Below are positions 1 through 8,263 of a stretch of DNA of 64,000 nt, in pieces. Position 1 is the first letter of the stretch. Every line of letters starts with the position of its first letter. The position numbers and the translations under genes are program-made. The notes below the pieces were generated by a model. The model was not told where the DNA came from and ran no database searches. It saw nothing but the letters and a program-made list of their open reading frames with translations. The DNA comes from Roseibium aggregatum (GTDB taxonomy: Bacteria; Pseudomonadota; Alphaproteobacteria; Rhizobiales; Stappiaceae): contig NZ_JABFCZ010000003.1 of assembly GCF_014692675.1 (NCBI RefSeq), forward strand, positions 62,001 through 126,000, in the 5' to 3' direction.

Positions 1-468
1 TTCGACGACGACCTCGACCGGCAGTTTGCCGGCGCTGCCGAAATCGAGAACGACTTCGAACTGGTCGCCTTCCTTGACCGTCTTCTTCAGACCGGACAGC
101 CAGATGTGCTCCCGCCACTTGGCCATACCGAACGGCTTGTTCGGGCGCAATTCGATGCTGTCGGGCCAGCTCACCGCGCCGTCCTTTGAAATCCGGAACC
201 GGGTTTGCTCCGCAATCGGGCTGGAAGCGCCGACAAGCTGGAGGGCCTCGGCTCCGGTGTTGAGGATCGGGCCATAGACCGCGATCCCGTCTTCGCCGTC
301 GGCGGGCGGCGGCGCCCAGACATGGCCGACCATGATGCCGTGCAGGTTGTAGCTGTGCGCCTTGGCGCGGTCAGGCAAATGCCCGATCGCAAGGGCCAGG
401 ATGGCGGCAGCCAACAGGAGCGGAGCACGGGACAGGGAAAGATGTCGCATCGTCAAAAGCCGTTTCAT
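1..468 (-). CDS. PCu(A)C-like copper chaperone, partial (3' end beyond window edge)
   Basis: The reading frame opens with ATG at 468 and runs off the left edge after 156 codons. The N-terminus has a basic stretch and a hydrophobic segment (about residues 15-32) like a signal peptide. The body matches the DUF461/PCu(A)C fold: VYGPILNTG, then HIWLSGLKKTVKEGDQFEV and DFGSAGKLPVEV near the end. Family members carry periplasmic copper to cytochrome oxidase. The ATG overlaps the Cox11 stop as ATGA, which implies translational coupling and the same pathway. The usual H-x-M copper ligand of the H-I-M-L block reads H-I-W-L here, so copper binding may differ. Function is inferred from fold and neighbour. 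Confidence 0.75.
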   Translation of the reverse strand, partial: MKRLLTMRHLSLSRAPLLLAAAILALAIGHLPDRAKAHSYNLHGIMVGHVWAPPPADGEDGIAVYGPILNTGAEALQLVGASSPIAEQTRFRISKDGAVSWPDSIELRPNKPFGMAKWREHIWLSGLKKTVKEGDQFEVVLDFGSAGKLPVEVVVE

Positions 469-1118
469 TGTCTGGGGGCGTCGTTTTCGAACTGGGCCGA
501 GGCCGTGCTCTTCAGCTTCGCGTCCTTTTCTTCCGACCCGGCCTTCAGGTCGCGGGCCGCTGCGACCTCTTTCGCCGACAGGTTCTTCTGGCGGAAGAAC
601 GTATAGGACAGGGTGATGTCATGGGCGTCCTTGGCGTCGCTGTCCTTCAGCATTTCCTCGTCGACATAAAAGACGAGCGGCATGCGGGCACTCTCGCCGG
701 GACCAAGCTTTTCCTGGGTGAAGCAGAAGCACTCGATCTTGAAGAAATAGGGCGCGGCCTGATACGGCGTGACGTTGTAGGTCGCCTGGGCGATCTGCGT
801 CTCGTCGCTGTTGTTCTTGGCGTAGTAGTAGACCTTCGTCGGCTCTTCGATCCGGGCCTCGACCTTGTGCTGTTCCGGACGGAACTCCCAGGAGAGACCG
901 GGGGCCACATTGGCGTCGAAGGAGACGGTGACTTTTTCATTGGACGTCTTGGTGTCCGATTCCTTGGCGACTGCGCGCTGCACGGTTCCGCCGTAGCCGG
1001 TCAGATTGCAGAACATCCGGTAAAGGGTCGGAGAATAGCTCACCAGCCCGGTCGGTATCGCCAGCAGGATTCCGGTGACCGCGAGAATCTTTGCATGTCG
1101 GAAGCGTTTGTCGCTCAT
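465..1118 (-). CDS. ctaG: Cytochrome c oxidase assembly protein Cox11/CtaG
   Basis: 217 aa, normal for the family. It has one N-terminal membrane segment (about residues 10-29), a conserved Cys just after it (C37, in MFCNLTGYGG), and a periplasmic beta domain with the diagnostic CFCF copper motif (C130 and C132). Cox11 delivers copper to the CuB site of subunit I of aa3-type cytochrome oxidase. The gene is followed, with a 4-nt overlap, by a PCu(A)C-like chaperone. The cox structural genes, usually adjacent, are not in this window to the right. A 20-bp perfect palindrome lies just upstream of the ribosome-binding region. Confidence 0.95.
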   Translation of the reverse strand: MSDKRFRHAKILAVTGILLAIPTGLVSYSPTLYRMFCNLTGYGGTVQRAVAKESDTKTSNEKVTVSFDANVAPGLSWEFRPEQHKVEARIEEPTKVYYYAKNNSDETQIAQATYNVTPYQAAPYFFKIECFCFTQEKLGPGESARMPLVFYVDEEMLKDSDAKDAHDITLSYTFFRQKNLSAKEVAAARDLKAGSEEKDAKLKSTASAQFENDAPRQ

Positions 1119-1131
1119 TCCACCCGTCCTG

Positions 1132-1151
1132 ATACCAATTGCAATTGGTAT
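1132..1151. promoter_or_regulatory. 20-bp perfect palindrome upstream of ctaG
   Basis: ATACCAATTGCAATTGGTAT is a perfect inverted repeat with no spacer. It ends 13 nt upstream of the ctaG start codon, just before the purine-rich AGGACGGG region. It could be an operator or a transcript hairpin. No regulator can be assigned from the sequence. Confidence 0.5.
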
Positions 1152-1254
1152 AGCTCCCCAACTGCGGGAGTCCTAACATAGGTTGAGATACCGATGCCGC
1201 GACAACACCGCGCACGCGATCGGGCCCCGGTAAGGTTGTTGGCGCAGCCGCCGG

Positions 1255-2697
1255 TCAGGCCGCGACCTGGTTGCCGCTGACGGTGAGATTGGGCCAGTCG
1301 GTCGAGCCGTTCAGTTCGCCGGTCGCCTTGTCGAGCCAGCGGTAGCCGTTGATCGCGCCGGTCCGGCTGCCCTGCACGATATTGTTGCTGATGACCGCCG
1401 ATCCCGCGCCCTCTACGACGGTAACCGCAATCCCCGTGCCGCAATCGCGCAGCATGTTCTGGGACGCGATGATGTTGCGCATGTAGGGACCCCAGCCGAG
1501 CAGCAGGCCGAATCGCGGCGCGCCCTCGATCACGTTTCCGGTAATCGTCGTGTCCGCCTCGGCGGCGATGCCGATGCCGAAGCCGGCGACCTCCGGCGGA
1601 TAGGGGCCGACATCGGTCAGGTTGCGAATGAGATTTCCCGAACAGACCGCAAGCCGTCCGCCGTCCATGAAATTGGCGATGGAAACGCCGGTGGTCGCCC
1701 CGTCGATCAGATTGTTGGAAATCACCGCGCCCTGAAAGGTGAATTCGGAATAGATCGCCACTTCCCCGGAGCGCAGGCAGGAGTTGCCGGTGATTTGCAC
1801 GTTGGAACCGGTGTTGGACCGGATCGCGGAAAAGGCGCAGTCGGCGATCCGGTTGCCCGAAATCACCACGCCATGGGCGCGGAATACGTTGATGCCGTTG
1901 CCCCACTGGCCGGTGCCGCCGTGCTTGGCGCCGATTCGTTCCACCCGGTTGCCGGAAACAAGCGTGCCGTCCTCGCCTTCGCTCCACCGGTGCACCCAGA
2001 TGCCGCCGTTGGCGCAGTCGGTGACCACATTTCCGGTAAGCGCCAGGCCGTCGGCTTCGTTGGAGACGATGCCGGCCTCCGCCGCGCCCGACACGTGGCT
2101 ATCGGTCACCCGGCCCGAACAGCGATCCATCAGCAGGCCGGTCCGGCTGGAGCCGGTTACTTCGCAATTCTGGATGGTGAGCTGGCGCACGCCGATGAAA
2201 TGCAAAAGCCCGTCGGTCTCGTCGCCGATCGACCGGTTGGCTCCGTCGAAAGTGATGCCGTTGAGCCCGACATTGTTGACGCCCTTGGCCGTGGCCAGCA
2301 GTCCGCCGCCGCCCTGGTAGATCAGCCGGGTGCGCCCGGGAATGCCGACGATGAGGGTCCCGGAGGGAAAATTCAGGTTGGAGACCGGATAGGTGCCGGC
2401 CGGAAGAAACAGGGCGCGGCCCTTTTCCGCGGCCCGGTTGACCGCGTCCTGAAACAGGGCGCTCTGGTCGCTGGAAGCATTCGGATAAAGACCCAGATCG
2501 GTCGCATCGATCGATCCGCGCAGTTCGGCGACCTGGACAAGGGCGCTTGCGGCCGTGCCGGAAAGGCACAGCGCCGTGCCGCCCATTGTCCCACCAAGGA
2601 ACGCCCGGCGGGTCATTCCGGCGCTGAACCTTCGGGAAACACCGGGCGTACCGGTGCAATCTGTCCCGGATTTGGAAATGCGTTTGCTCATGCCCAT
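1255..2697 (-). CDS. Tat-exported right-handed beta-helix repeat protein (TIGR03808 type)
   Basis: About 480 aa from ATG 2697; an in-frame ATG at 2691 is also possible. The N-terminus carries a twin-arginine signal: arginine pairs followed by FLGGTMGGTALCLSGTAASA, so it should be exported folded. The body is a series of short repeats with the pattern V-x-I/V-S-x-N-x-I/V (NNLIDG, GNLIRN, GNVIEG, NNIVQG), typical of parallel beta-helix proteins. This matches a family of Tat-exported repeat proteins seen mostly in Rhizobiales. A polysaccharide-binding or lyase-like role is possible but no catalytic motif is visible. It stands alone between ctaG and a divergent small gene. Confidence 0.85.
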   Translation of the reverse strand: MGMSKRISKSGTDCTGTPGVSRRFSAGMTRRAFLGGTMGGTALCLSGTAASALVQVAELRGSIDATDLGLYPNASSDQSALFQDAVNRAAEKGRALFLPAGTYPVSNLNFPSGTLIVGIPGRTRLIYQGGGGLLATAKGVNNVGLNGITFDGANRSIGDETDGLLHFIGVRQLTIQNCEVTGSSRTGLLMDRCSGRVTDSHVSGAAEAGIVSNEADGLALTGNVVTDCANGGIWVHRWSEGEDGTLVSGNRVERIGAKHGGTGQWGNGINVFRAHGVVISGNRIADCAFSAIRSNTGSNVQITGNSCLRSGEVAIYSEFTFQGAVISNNLIDGATTGVSIANFMDGGRLAVCSGNLIRNLTDVGPYPPEVAGFGIGIAAEADTTITGNVIEGAPRFGLLLGWGPYMRNIIASQNMLRDCGTGIAVTVVEGAGSAVISNNIVQGSRTGAINGYRWLDKATGELNGSTDWPNLTVSGNQVAA

Positions 2698-2823
2698 TCT
2701 TGAGCAAACATCGTGCCGATTAGGCGCAAACGCGTTACCCGATCCATGGTCCGCCATTGACGCCGGTCAATGTTTTCATTCCGACCATGGGCATAATCGG
2801 CTGAGGAGGAAGGGAGGCGGAAG

Positions 2824-3099
2824 ATGATCACGATAGAGGATTGCATCGGCCTGAGCGATCTCAGGGAAGACGAAATCCTGGCCCTTGCCGAGCACGAACA
2901 TATCCCTGAAATCGCGGCGGCCGCGCTGGGCGCCTATCTGCTACACGAAGACCATGGCCCCGAAAAAATCAAGGCTATGATCGAGGACGATATCCGCGCA
3001 GCCGTCGCCCGCGGCGACCAGATGCATGCGGCCGAACTGTTCATGGCTTTGCGCCACTTCCTCTATGACCACAAGGACGTGCTGACCGGCCAGAACTGA
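2824..3099 (+). CDS. Conserved hypothetical protein, 91 aa
   Basis: A small acidic, mostly helical protein with no signal peptide or membrane segment. The start is well supported by AGGAGGAAGGGAGG a few bases before ATG 2824. Composition and codon use match the neighbours. Residues such as AEHEHIPEIAAAALG and LFMALRHFLYDH suggest a compact helical cytoplasmic protein. It is divergent from the beta-helix gene and convergent with pcp, 3 bp from the latter's stop. I do not recognise a family with a known role. Confidence 0.75.
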   Translation: MITIEDCIGLSDLREDEILALAEHEHIPEIAAAALGAYLLHEDHGPEKIKAMIEDDIRAAVARGDQMHAAELFMALRHFLYDHKDVLTGQN

Positions 3100-3102
3100 A
3101 GG

Positions 3103-3696
3103 TCAGATGCGCCGCCGGGTCTCTTCAAGGATGAGGATGGCCGCCTTCTCGATCTGCTGCAGCGACGGTCTTGTGTCGAAACGCCCGCGGGGCAGGGGCG
3201 GCACATGAACGAAGACGGACGGGATGCCGCTGCCGATACTGTCCCACAAGGTCGCGTTGCACAGGTAGGTGCCGGCATCGCGGGAAAGAGCGACAGGAAG
3301 GCCTGACCGCGCGGCAGCCTCGTAAAGGGCCCTGAAAGGCAGGGTGGAGGTTCTGGCCGTTTCCGCGCCGGCCTGAAGCGGAGAGGTTTCGGCATGGGCG
3401 CCGCCGGCATCCGGTTTCACCCGTGTCGCCCGATTGACTGCCCGGGTTTCGATATTGATGGTCCGGCGGCTGCCGTCGACCCCGAAATGCACGATGGCAT
3501 CGGGCGAAAGGTCACGGCGCAGCCTTTCAGCGACTTCGAACCGTCCGGTCCAGGTCGTCGGCAGGATTTCAAAAAGGAAACGGGTTCCGCGAACCTCGGG
3601 GATCAGCCGCCGCGGCAGCCGCTTCATGAGGAGCGCTGTCGGGTTGACCGGCATTCCGGGGAAAGGCTCGAAGCCTGTGACAAGAACGGTTTTCAG
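3103..3696 (-). CDS. pcp: Pyroglutamyl-peptidase I (pyrrolidone-carboxylate peptidase), CTG start
   Basis: 197 aa cysteine peptidase (family C15) that removes N-terminal pyroglutamate. It begins KTVLVTGFEPFPG, the usual C15 N-terminus. The catalytic triad is recognisable: Glu in INIETRAVN, Cys in GTYLCNATL and His in FVHVPPLP. The codon where family members have Met is CTG (3694-3696), preceded by GGGAGG at a 6-nt spacing. The nearest in-frame upstream ATG (3915) would add a basic, unrelated extension overlapping the YHS gene, so a CTG start is preferred. The C-terminal region looks complete. Confidence 0.85.
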   Translation of the reverse strand: MKTVLVTGFEPFPGMPVNPTALLMKRLPRRLIPEVRGTRFLFEILPTTWTGRFEVAERLRRDLSPDAIVHFGVDGSRRTINIETRAVNRATRVKPDAGGAHAETSPLQAGAETARTSTLPFRALYEAAARSGLPVALSRDAGTYLCNATLWDSIGSGIPSVFVHVPPLPRGRFDTRPSLQQIEKAAILILEETRRRI

Positions 3697-3799
3697 GGGC
3701 GGCCTCCCGGAAGCTGTAAAGAGCTTGAGGGTTTGAAGAGTTTCGGCCGCAGGATCGCTCCGTTTGGAGCTTCGGACAACAGCTATTCGAAAACGGATT

Positions 3800-3829
3800 G
3801 CGGACGAGGCGGTGGCGCGCCTCGTCCGC
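3800..3829 (-). terminator. Strong hairpin downstream of the YHS gene
   Basis: A 12-bp perfect stem (GCGGACGAGGCG with CGCCTCGTCCGC) and a 6-nt loop lie 37 nt beyond the YHS stop. On the minus strand it is followed by AATCCGTTTT, a weak U tract. It probably ends transcription before pcp. Confidence 0.55.
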
Positions 3830-3865
3830 AGCGAGCAGATGCAGCAGCTTGGTTCAGGAGGCTTC

Positions 3866-4339
3866 TTACTGCAGGTCGCTCGGAGCCTTGTCTGCGATCG
3901 CCTGCCACTTTTCATTGGCGGTCTTGATGTAGCCGGGGACGTCTTCGTTCCAGCGCTTGGACACGGCCTTGGACAGGTTCAGGTAGAGCTTGTCATCGAC
4001 GATCTTCCAGACATGCGGGTCGCCGTCGAACTTGTAGCCCATGGCGGTGCCGAATGCGCAGAAGCCGCCAAACTGCGGGGCGTATTTGGCCGGATTTGCC
4101 TGGAAGGCTTCCTGGTTTTCCTTGGTTGCAAAGCGATAGGTGGCGCCCTTGTAGTCGGCGGTCAGGTTGATGTCCCCGGCCTGGGGTTCCCCGGCCTTGA
4201 AATAGGATACCGGGTCATAGCCGCGAAGCGCGAGCCCGGTGGTCGTGGCATTGACATCGACCCCGGCGGCCAGGGAATTTGCCGCAAACGCGACAAGGAG
4301 GAAAACCGCGGCAATGCCGCCGCGAATGAAGGTCGTCAT
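3866..4339 (-). CDS. Exported YHS-domain protein
   Basis: 157 aa from ATG 4339, with GGGAG about 11 nt upstream. A signal peptide (MTTFIRGGIAAVFLLVAFAANSLA) leads to a YHS-type domain: LRGYDPVSYF, then YRFATKENQEAFQANPAKYAPQFGGFCAFG. YHS domains are small, possibly metal-binding modules; the export signal places this one in the periplasm. It is divergent from a TetR regulator with two palindromes between them, so repression by that regulator is likely. The substrate or metal is unknown. Confidence 0.85.
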   Translation of the reverse strand: MTTFIRGGIAAVFLLVAFAANSLAAGVDVNATTTGLALRGYDPVSYFKAGEPQAGDINLTADYKGATYRFATKENQEAFQANPAKYAPQFGGFCAFGTAMGYKFDGDPHVWKIVDDKLYLNLSKAVSKRWNEDVPGYIKTANEKWQAIADKAPSDLQ

Positions 4340-4410
4340 GGAATGTATCTCCCTTGTAGAATGGCGATCCGGCGACGCAGAGTCGATTGAGATGACGGTT
4401 CGAATTGTGT

Positions 4411-4420
4411 ACCATTTGGT
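4411..4420. promoter_or_regulatory. TetR-type operator candidate 1
   Basis: ACCATTTGGT within TGTACCATTTGGTTCC, an ACC-N4-GGT palindrome. A second copy of the same pattern lies 66 bp away. Both are in the divergent YHS/TetR promoter region. Confidence 0.55.
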
Positions 4421-4476
4421 TCCCAATCGGCCGAACCAGTCGCTGTGTCACCGGCAAGGGAAATCTAGAGTTTGGA

Positions 4477-4486
4477 ACCGATTGGT
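4477..4486. promoter_or_regulatory. TetR-type operator candidate 2
   Basis: ACCGATTGGT inside GGAACCGATTGGTACA. Read on the opposite strand it gives TGTACCAATCGGTTCC, matching candidate 1 at 13 of 16 positions in inverted orientation. Confidence 0.55.
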
Positions 4487-4570
4487 ACAAAACACATTGA
4501 GGTGATTGCCGGGTGATGAGGAACAGTCGGATCAGGACGGCTCGATCTGGGGTACAGGAGGTCGGAAAAA

Positions 4571-5158
4571 ATGGCGCGGCCGCGTGAATTCGATCCGGAC
4601 ACGGCCATAACGGCTGCCATGCACCTGTTCTGGGACCATGGCTACGAGGATGCCTCTCTGGCCTGCCTGCTGGAGGCCATGAAGATCACCAAGGGGTCGT
4701 TCTACAAGGCCTTTGCGGACAAGAAATCCATCTATCTCAAGACCCTCGACTATTACGATGACAAGGTGATCGGCCGGACGGTCCGGAACCTGATGGATAC
4801 GGATCAGGGAAGCGGAGCCGATCGCATCCTTGCCCTGTTTGAAGCCGTTGCAGCATCCGCCAGGACCGACGGCGACCGCTCGGGCTGCTTCCTGTGCAAT
4901 GCCCTCATTGACCGCGCCGCACACGATGCAGAGATCGAGGAACGGCTGCAGGCAATGGTGTTCCGTCTTGAAAACGGGTTCAGGGCCGCGCTTGAAGACA
5001 GGCCGCATCGGCCGGATCCGGAATGGGTTCGGGCAACCGCGCGCGGTGTGCTTTCAAGTTATTTCGGATTGCGTGTGCTCGGAAAGGCCGGCCTGTCGAA
5101 GACCATGGCCGATGATTGCGTCGCCCAGGTCCGGCGGCTGATTGACCCGAAAATCTAG
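4571..5158 (+). CDS. TetR/AcrR family transcriptional regulator
   Basis: 195 aa. The N-terminal TetR helix-turn-helix is clear (AAMHLFWDHGYEDASLACLLEAM, then KGSFYKAFADKKSIYLKTL at residues 42-60). The C-terminal ligand domain includes GCFLCNALIDRAAHD. GGAGG lies 9 nt before ATG 4571. It is divergent from the YHS gene, and the shared intergenic region holds two matching ACC-N4-GGT palindromes, so it probably represses itself and the YHS gene. The two Cys (G-C-F-L-C) near residues 104-107 could be a sensing site, but that is speculation. Confidence 0.9.
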   Translation: MARPREFDPDTAITAAMHLFWDHGYEDASLACLLEAMKITKGSFYKAFADKKSIYLKTLDYYDDKVIGRTVRNLMDTDQGSGADRILALFEAVAASARTDGDRSGCFLCNALIDRAAHDAEIEERLQAMVFRLENGFRAALEDRPHRPDPEWVRATARGVLSSYFGLRVLGKAGLSKTMADDCVAQVRRLIDPKI

Positions 5159-5167
5159 GCCCCGGCC

Positions 5168-6172
5168 TCAAATGCCGATCAGACCCGCGATCTCCTCCAC
5201 CGCGATCGACACCGCCGTCTCGCCTTCGCGCACGGACGTTTCGAGGGCTTTCAGGCGGTCCGCGGTCCGCTTGTCGTTTTTGAGCGCTTCCATCATGCGC
5301 TGCTGCAGGAGATCCCACATCCAGGCAACCTGCTGGTCGGCGCGGCGGGATTGCCATTCGCCGCTCGCGGTCATTCTGGTCCGGTGCAGTTCGACCTGCT
5401 CCCAGAGCGCGTCGAGGCCTTCGTTGGCAAGGCCGGAAATGGTGATTACCGGCGGGGTCCAGGTCGGCGATTTCGGCGCCAGGATATGAAGCGCTGCCCG
5501 GTAGTCCGACGCTGCCGAGCGAGCCCGCGTGGCGCCTTCGCCATCCGCCTTGTTGACGGCGATCATGTCGGCGATTTCCAGGACGCCTTTCTTGATTCCC
5601 TGCAGCTCGTCGCCGGCGCCGGGCAGCATCAGCACGAGAAAGAAGTCGACCATGTCGGCAACGGTGGTCTCCGACTGGCCGATGCCGACGGTTTCCACAA
5701 GAATGATATCGAAGCCTGCCGCCTCGCACAAAAGCATGGTTTCCCGGGTCTTGGCCGCGACCCCGCCGAGCGTGCCCGCAGACGGGGACGGGCGGATGAA
5801 GGCATCCTTGTCGACGGCAAGCCGGGCCATGCGGGTCTTGTCGCCGAGGATCGAACCGCCGGTGCGCGTCGAGGACGGGTCGACCGCAAGCACCGCCACC
5901 TTGTGGCCGGCGGCCGTCAGGTTAGAGCCGAGCGTGTCGATCGTCGTTGATTTGCCGACGCCCGGAACGCCGGTAATCCCGACCCGAAGGGCCCTGCCGG
6001 TCCGGGGCAGCAGTTCCTGGATCAGCTCCCGGGCAATCCTGCGGTGCTCCGCCTTGCGTGATTCCACCAGGGTGATGGCGCGGGCAAGGGTCGCCCGGTT
6101 GCCGGACCGGATGCCTTCGGCAAGGGTTGGAACATCAAGGACCGGGCGGTTTGCTGGTTTCGTCATGCCCAA
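5168..6172 (-). CDS. meaB: Methylmalonyl-CoA mutase-associated GTPase MeaB (ArgK family)
   Basis: 334 aa G3E-type P-loop GTPase. Walker A is GVPGVGKST at about residues 68-76; VDPSSTRTGGSILGDKTRM and the G4-like NKADGEGA are also visible. MeaB protects and reactivates adenosylcobalamin-dependent methylmalonyl-CoA mutase. The mutase genes are in this window but about 12 kb away and on the other strand, so the partners are not co-transcribed. Its stop is 9 bp from the convergent TetR stop. ATG at 6166 is an alternative start. Confidence 0.95.
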   Translation of the reverse strand: MGMTKPANRPVLDVPTLAEGIRSGNRATLARAITLVESRKAEHRRIARELIQELLPRTGRALRVGITGVPGVGKSTTIDTLGSNLTAAGHKVAVLAVDPSSTRTGGSILGDKTRMARLAVDKDAFIRPSPSAGTLGGVAAKTRETMLLCEAAGFDIILVETVGIGQSETTVADMVDFFLVLMLPGAGDELQGIKKGVLEIADMIAVNKADGEGATRARSAASDYRAALHILAPKSPTWTPPVITISGLANEGLDALWEQVELHRTRMTASGEWQSRRADQQVAWMWDLLQQRMMEALKNDKRTADRLKALETSVREGETAVSIAVEEIAGLIGI

Positions 6173-6284
6173 GGCTTAGCGGAGGAATCGCTGGCCGTCA
6201 CGGTCGATCTTGGTAGAAGGCGGCAGGTAGGGTAATGATAATCAGAAGACCCGAGTTTCCAGCCTGACGTCGCGAGCCTTATCG

Positions 6285-7319
6285 ATGAATGCCCTGTCTT
6301 ATCTGAATGCGCCGATCTGGCTTCTGGGGGTCTTCGGGACGGAAAAATCCTATCGAAAGAATCCCATCATCGGCAGCCCGAAGCTGAACCGCTGGGGCCT
6401 TCACCGGAAACGGGTGCAGGTGGCAGCCGCCCTTGCCGCCTCCAGGCGCCGGCGTCTGGCTGCGTCCGTGCCTGACGAGGAGCGCCGGTTTTTCGATGAA
6501 AACGGTTATTTTCTTGTCCGCAATTTCCTGCCCGATGATCTCTACAAGGCGCTGACGGAAGAAGTCACGAGCGGACCGTTCGAAGCCCGGGAGATGCGCC
6601 AGGGCCAGACCGTGACGCGCATGACGCCCCTGCCGCCGAACGTGCTTGCCGCCAATCCGGCGCTGGCAAAAACCGTGCGGGATCCGCGGGCCAGGGCGAT
6701 GATCCATTATGCCGCCTCCCAGGGCGGCCAGCCGCAGATGTTTCTGCAGACGGTGATCGCCGAACCGCAGCGCGGCAAGAAGGATCCGCAGACGGATGTC
6801 CATGCCGACACCTTCCATGCCACATCGAAGGCCTGGCTGTTCCTGCAGGACGTCGGCGAGGAGGACGGGCCGTTCTGCTTTGTGCCCGGGTCGCACAAGG
6901 TCACGCCGGAGCGCCTGGAATGGGAGTATCAGTGCTCGCTGACGGCCAGCACCGACGGGCGCAACCACCACGCCAGCGGCTCGTTCCGCATCCGGCCCGA
7001 AGAACTGGATGCGTTGGGTCTGCCGCAGCCGGTGAGGATGGCGGTGCCGGCGAACACGCTGATCGTGGCCGATACCTTCGCCTTCCACGGCCGCACGCCC
7101 TCTGACCGGCCGACCACGAGGGCCGAGGTTCACTGGCACATGCGCCGCAATCCGTTCCTGCCCTGGACCGGCCTCGACCCCTTGGGCCTGCCCGGTATTC
7201 GGGAGCGGGAACTGAAGCTTCACCTGGCCTATTCGGACCTGCGCGAAAAGGTCCTCAAAAAGCGCAACGTCTGGCGGCCGGTCGGGTCGGTGGAACTCCG
7301 CTCAGGTCCGCATATCTAG
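6285..7319 (+). CDS. Phytanoyl-CoA dioxygenase (PhyH) family protein
   Basis: 344 aa Fe(II)/2-oxoglutarate-type oxygenase. The metal-binding H-x-D (H173, D175 in VHADTFH) and a distal His followed by Arg (H268, R270 in FHGRTP) are in family order. The first 60 residues are basic and not part of the catalytic fold. FLVRNFLPDDLYKAL is the usual PhyH N-terminal block, and FCFVPGSHKVTPE is the conserved segment after the metal site. Substrate cannot be told. It is divergent from meaB and has no pathway neighbours. The Shine-Dalgarno is weak, so the start may lie slightly downstream. Confidence 0.85.
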   Translation: MNALSYLNAPIWLLGVFGTEKSYRKNPIIGSPKLNRWGLHRKRVQVAAALAASRRRRLAASVPDEERRFFDENGYFLVRNFLPDDLYKALTEEVTSGPFEAREMRQGQTVTRMTPLPPNVLAANPALAKTVRDPRARAMIHYAASQGGQPQMFLQTVIAEPQRGKKDPQTDVHADTFHATSKAWLFLQDVGEEDGPFCFVPGSHKVTPERLEWEYQCSLTASTDGRNHHASGSFRIRPEELDALGLPQPVRMAVPANTLIVADTFAFHGRTPSDRPTTRAEVHWHMRRNPFLPWTGLDPLGLPGIRERELKLHLAYSDLREKVLKKRNVWRPVGSVELRSGPHI

Positions 7320-7340
7320 GCCCGACAAGATCCGGCCAGA

Positions 7341-7931
7341 TCAACTCTTCGGCGGGAACCACAGGATGCGCTGGAGGCCTGCATTGCGCAGCTCGTCTTG
7401 CGGTGCAAGCCTGTCGAACGGGCCCGGATATTCGGGAATGGCGAAGACCAGTTCCACGTTCGGGGTCCCCTTGGCCTTGCAGATCGCCATCCCGCGCCAC
7501 AGGTTCTTGCCCACCCGGCAATCGCTGCGCGAGGTGCCGACCTGGGCGAAGGTCATGCCGATCCGCTCGCCGTTCGGGCCCTGCAGATGGTGGGTGACAC
7601 CGTGGACGGCGCGAACCTTGCCGTCCTTGCCCTTGAAGACCTGAAGAACCTGGAAGCCGTCAGAGTTGAACGCGCCGATGGCCCATTCCGTGGTGTTTTC
7701 TTCCGCCGTCTGGATCCCTTCGGCGGTGAAGCCGGGCAGGGCGGCTTCGATCGCCTTCGTGCCGTAGCGGGTATCCGCCGTAATGCCGCCGACACTGTCC
7801 CTCGAGATTTTCACCAGCGTCACATCGGATGTCTGCGCCACCAGGACCGGCCCCGTATCGTCGAGCGTGGGGGAGCAGGCGGCAACGAGATAACCGAGGA
7901 GGCAGACAATCGGGAACAGCGGCGGGCGCAT
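7341..7931 (-). CDS. DUF1131 (YfeY-like) lipoprotein
   Basis: 196 aa from ATG 7931. A short signal peptide ends in the lipobox VAAC, so the protein should be lipidated. The body has the features of DUF1131 (E. coli YfeY, an RpoE-regulated lipoprotein): SVGGITADTRYG, LPGFTAEGIQT and a Cys pair (SDCRVGKNLWRGMAIC) that could form a disulfide. No function is established in the family. It converges with the PhyH gene 21 bp away. No strong Shine-Dalgarno is visible. Confidence 0.8.
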   Translation of the reverse strand: MRPPLFPIVCLLGYLVAACSPTLDDTGPVLVAQTSDVTLVKISRDSVGGITADTRYGTKAIEAALPGFTAEGIQTAEENTTEWAIGAFNSDGFQVLQVFKGKDGKVRAVHGVTHHLQGPNGERIGMTFAQVGTSRSDCRVGKNLWRGMAICKAKGTPNVELVFAIPEYPGPFDRLAPQDELRNAGLQRILWFPPKS

Positions 7932-8263
7932 GGAATAAGGTGACTCCGGCAAAGCTTTGTCCGTATTGGCAAAATGGACAGTCCGGCGGACATAGCACCG
8001 GGTGCACCCGGATGCAAAGGACCGCAGGTTGTTTGATCCAAGCCTCTTGTGCACAAGAGCGTCGATCCGCGCCCGGACATGAAATGGATCACGGCCTTCA
8101 TCCGGACCGGGCAGGGGCGATGCGGCAGCCTGATTTTCTCAATTTCATCAGCGAAACGGCGGCCGTCTTACCGAGTTCATTCCCTTGAGTAAGGTGAAAA
8201 AGATATATAAAACAATTGATTATATGTCGTGTGAAAAAAATTAGACCAAATGAAAAAATTTTC
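7932..8263. other. Gene-free stretch between lipoprotein and merR1
   Basis: No supported ORF. The right part (about 8190-8263) is strongly AT-rich with A tracts and leads into the merR1 promoter. The left part should hold the promoter of the lipoprotein gene. I see no repeats or RNA gene. Confidence 0.5.
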
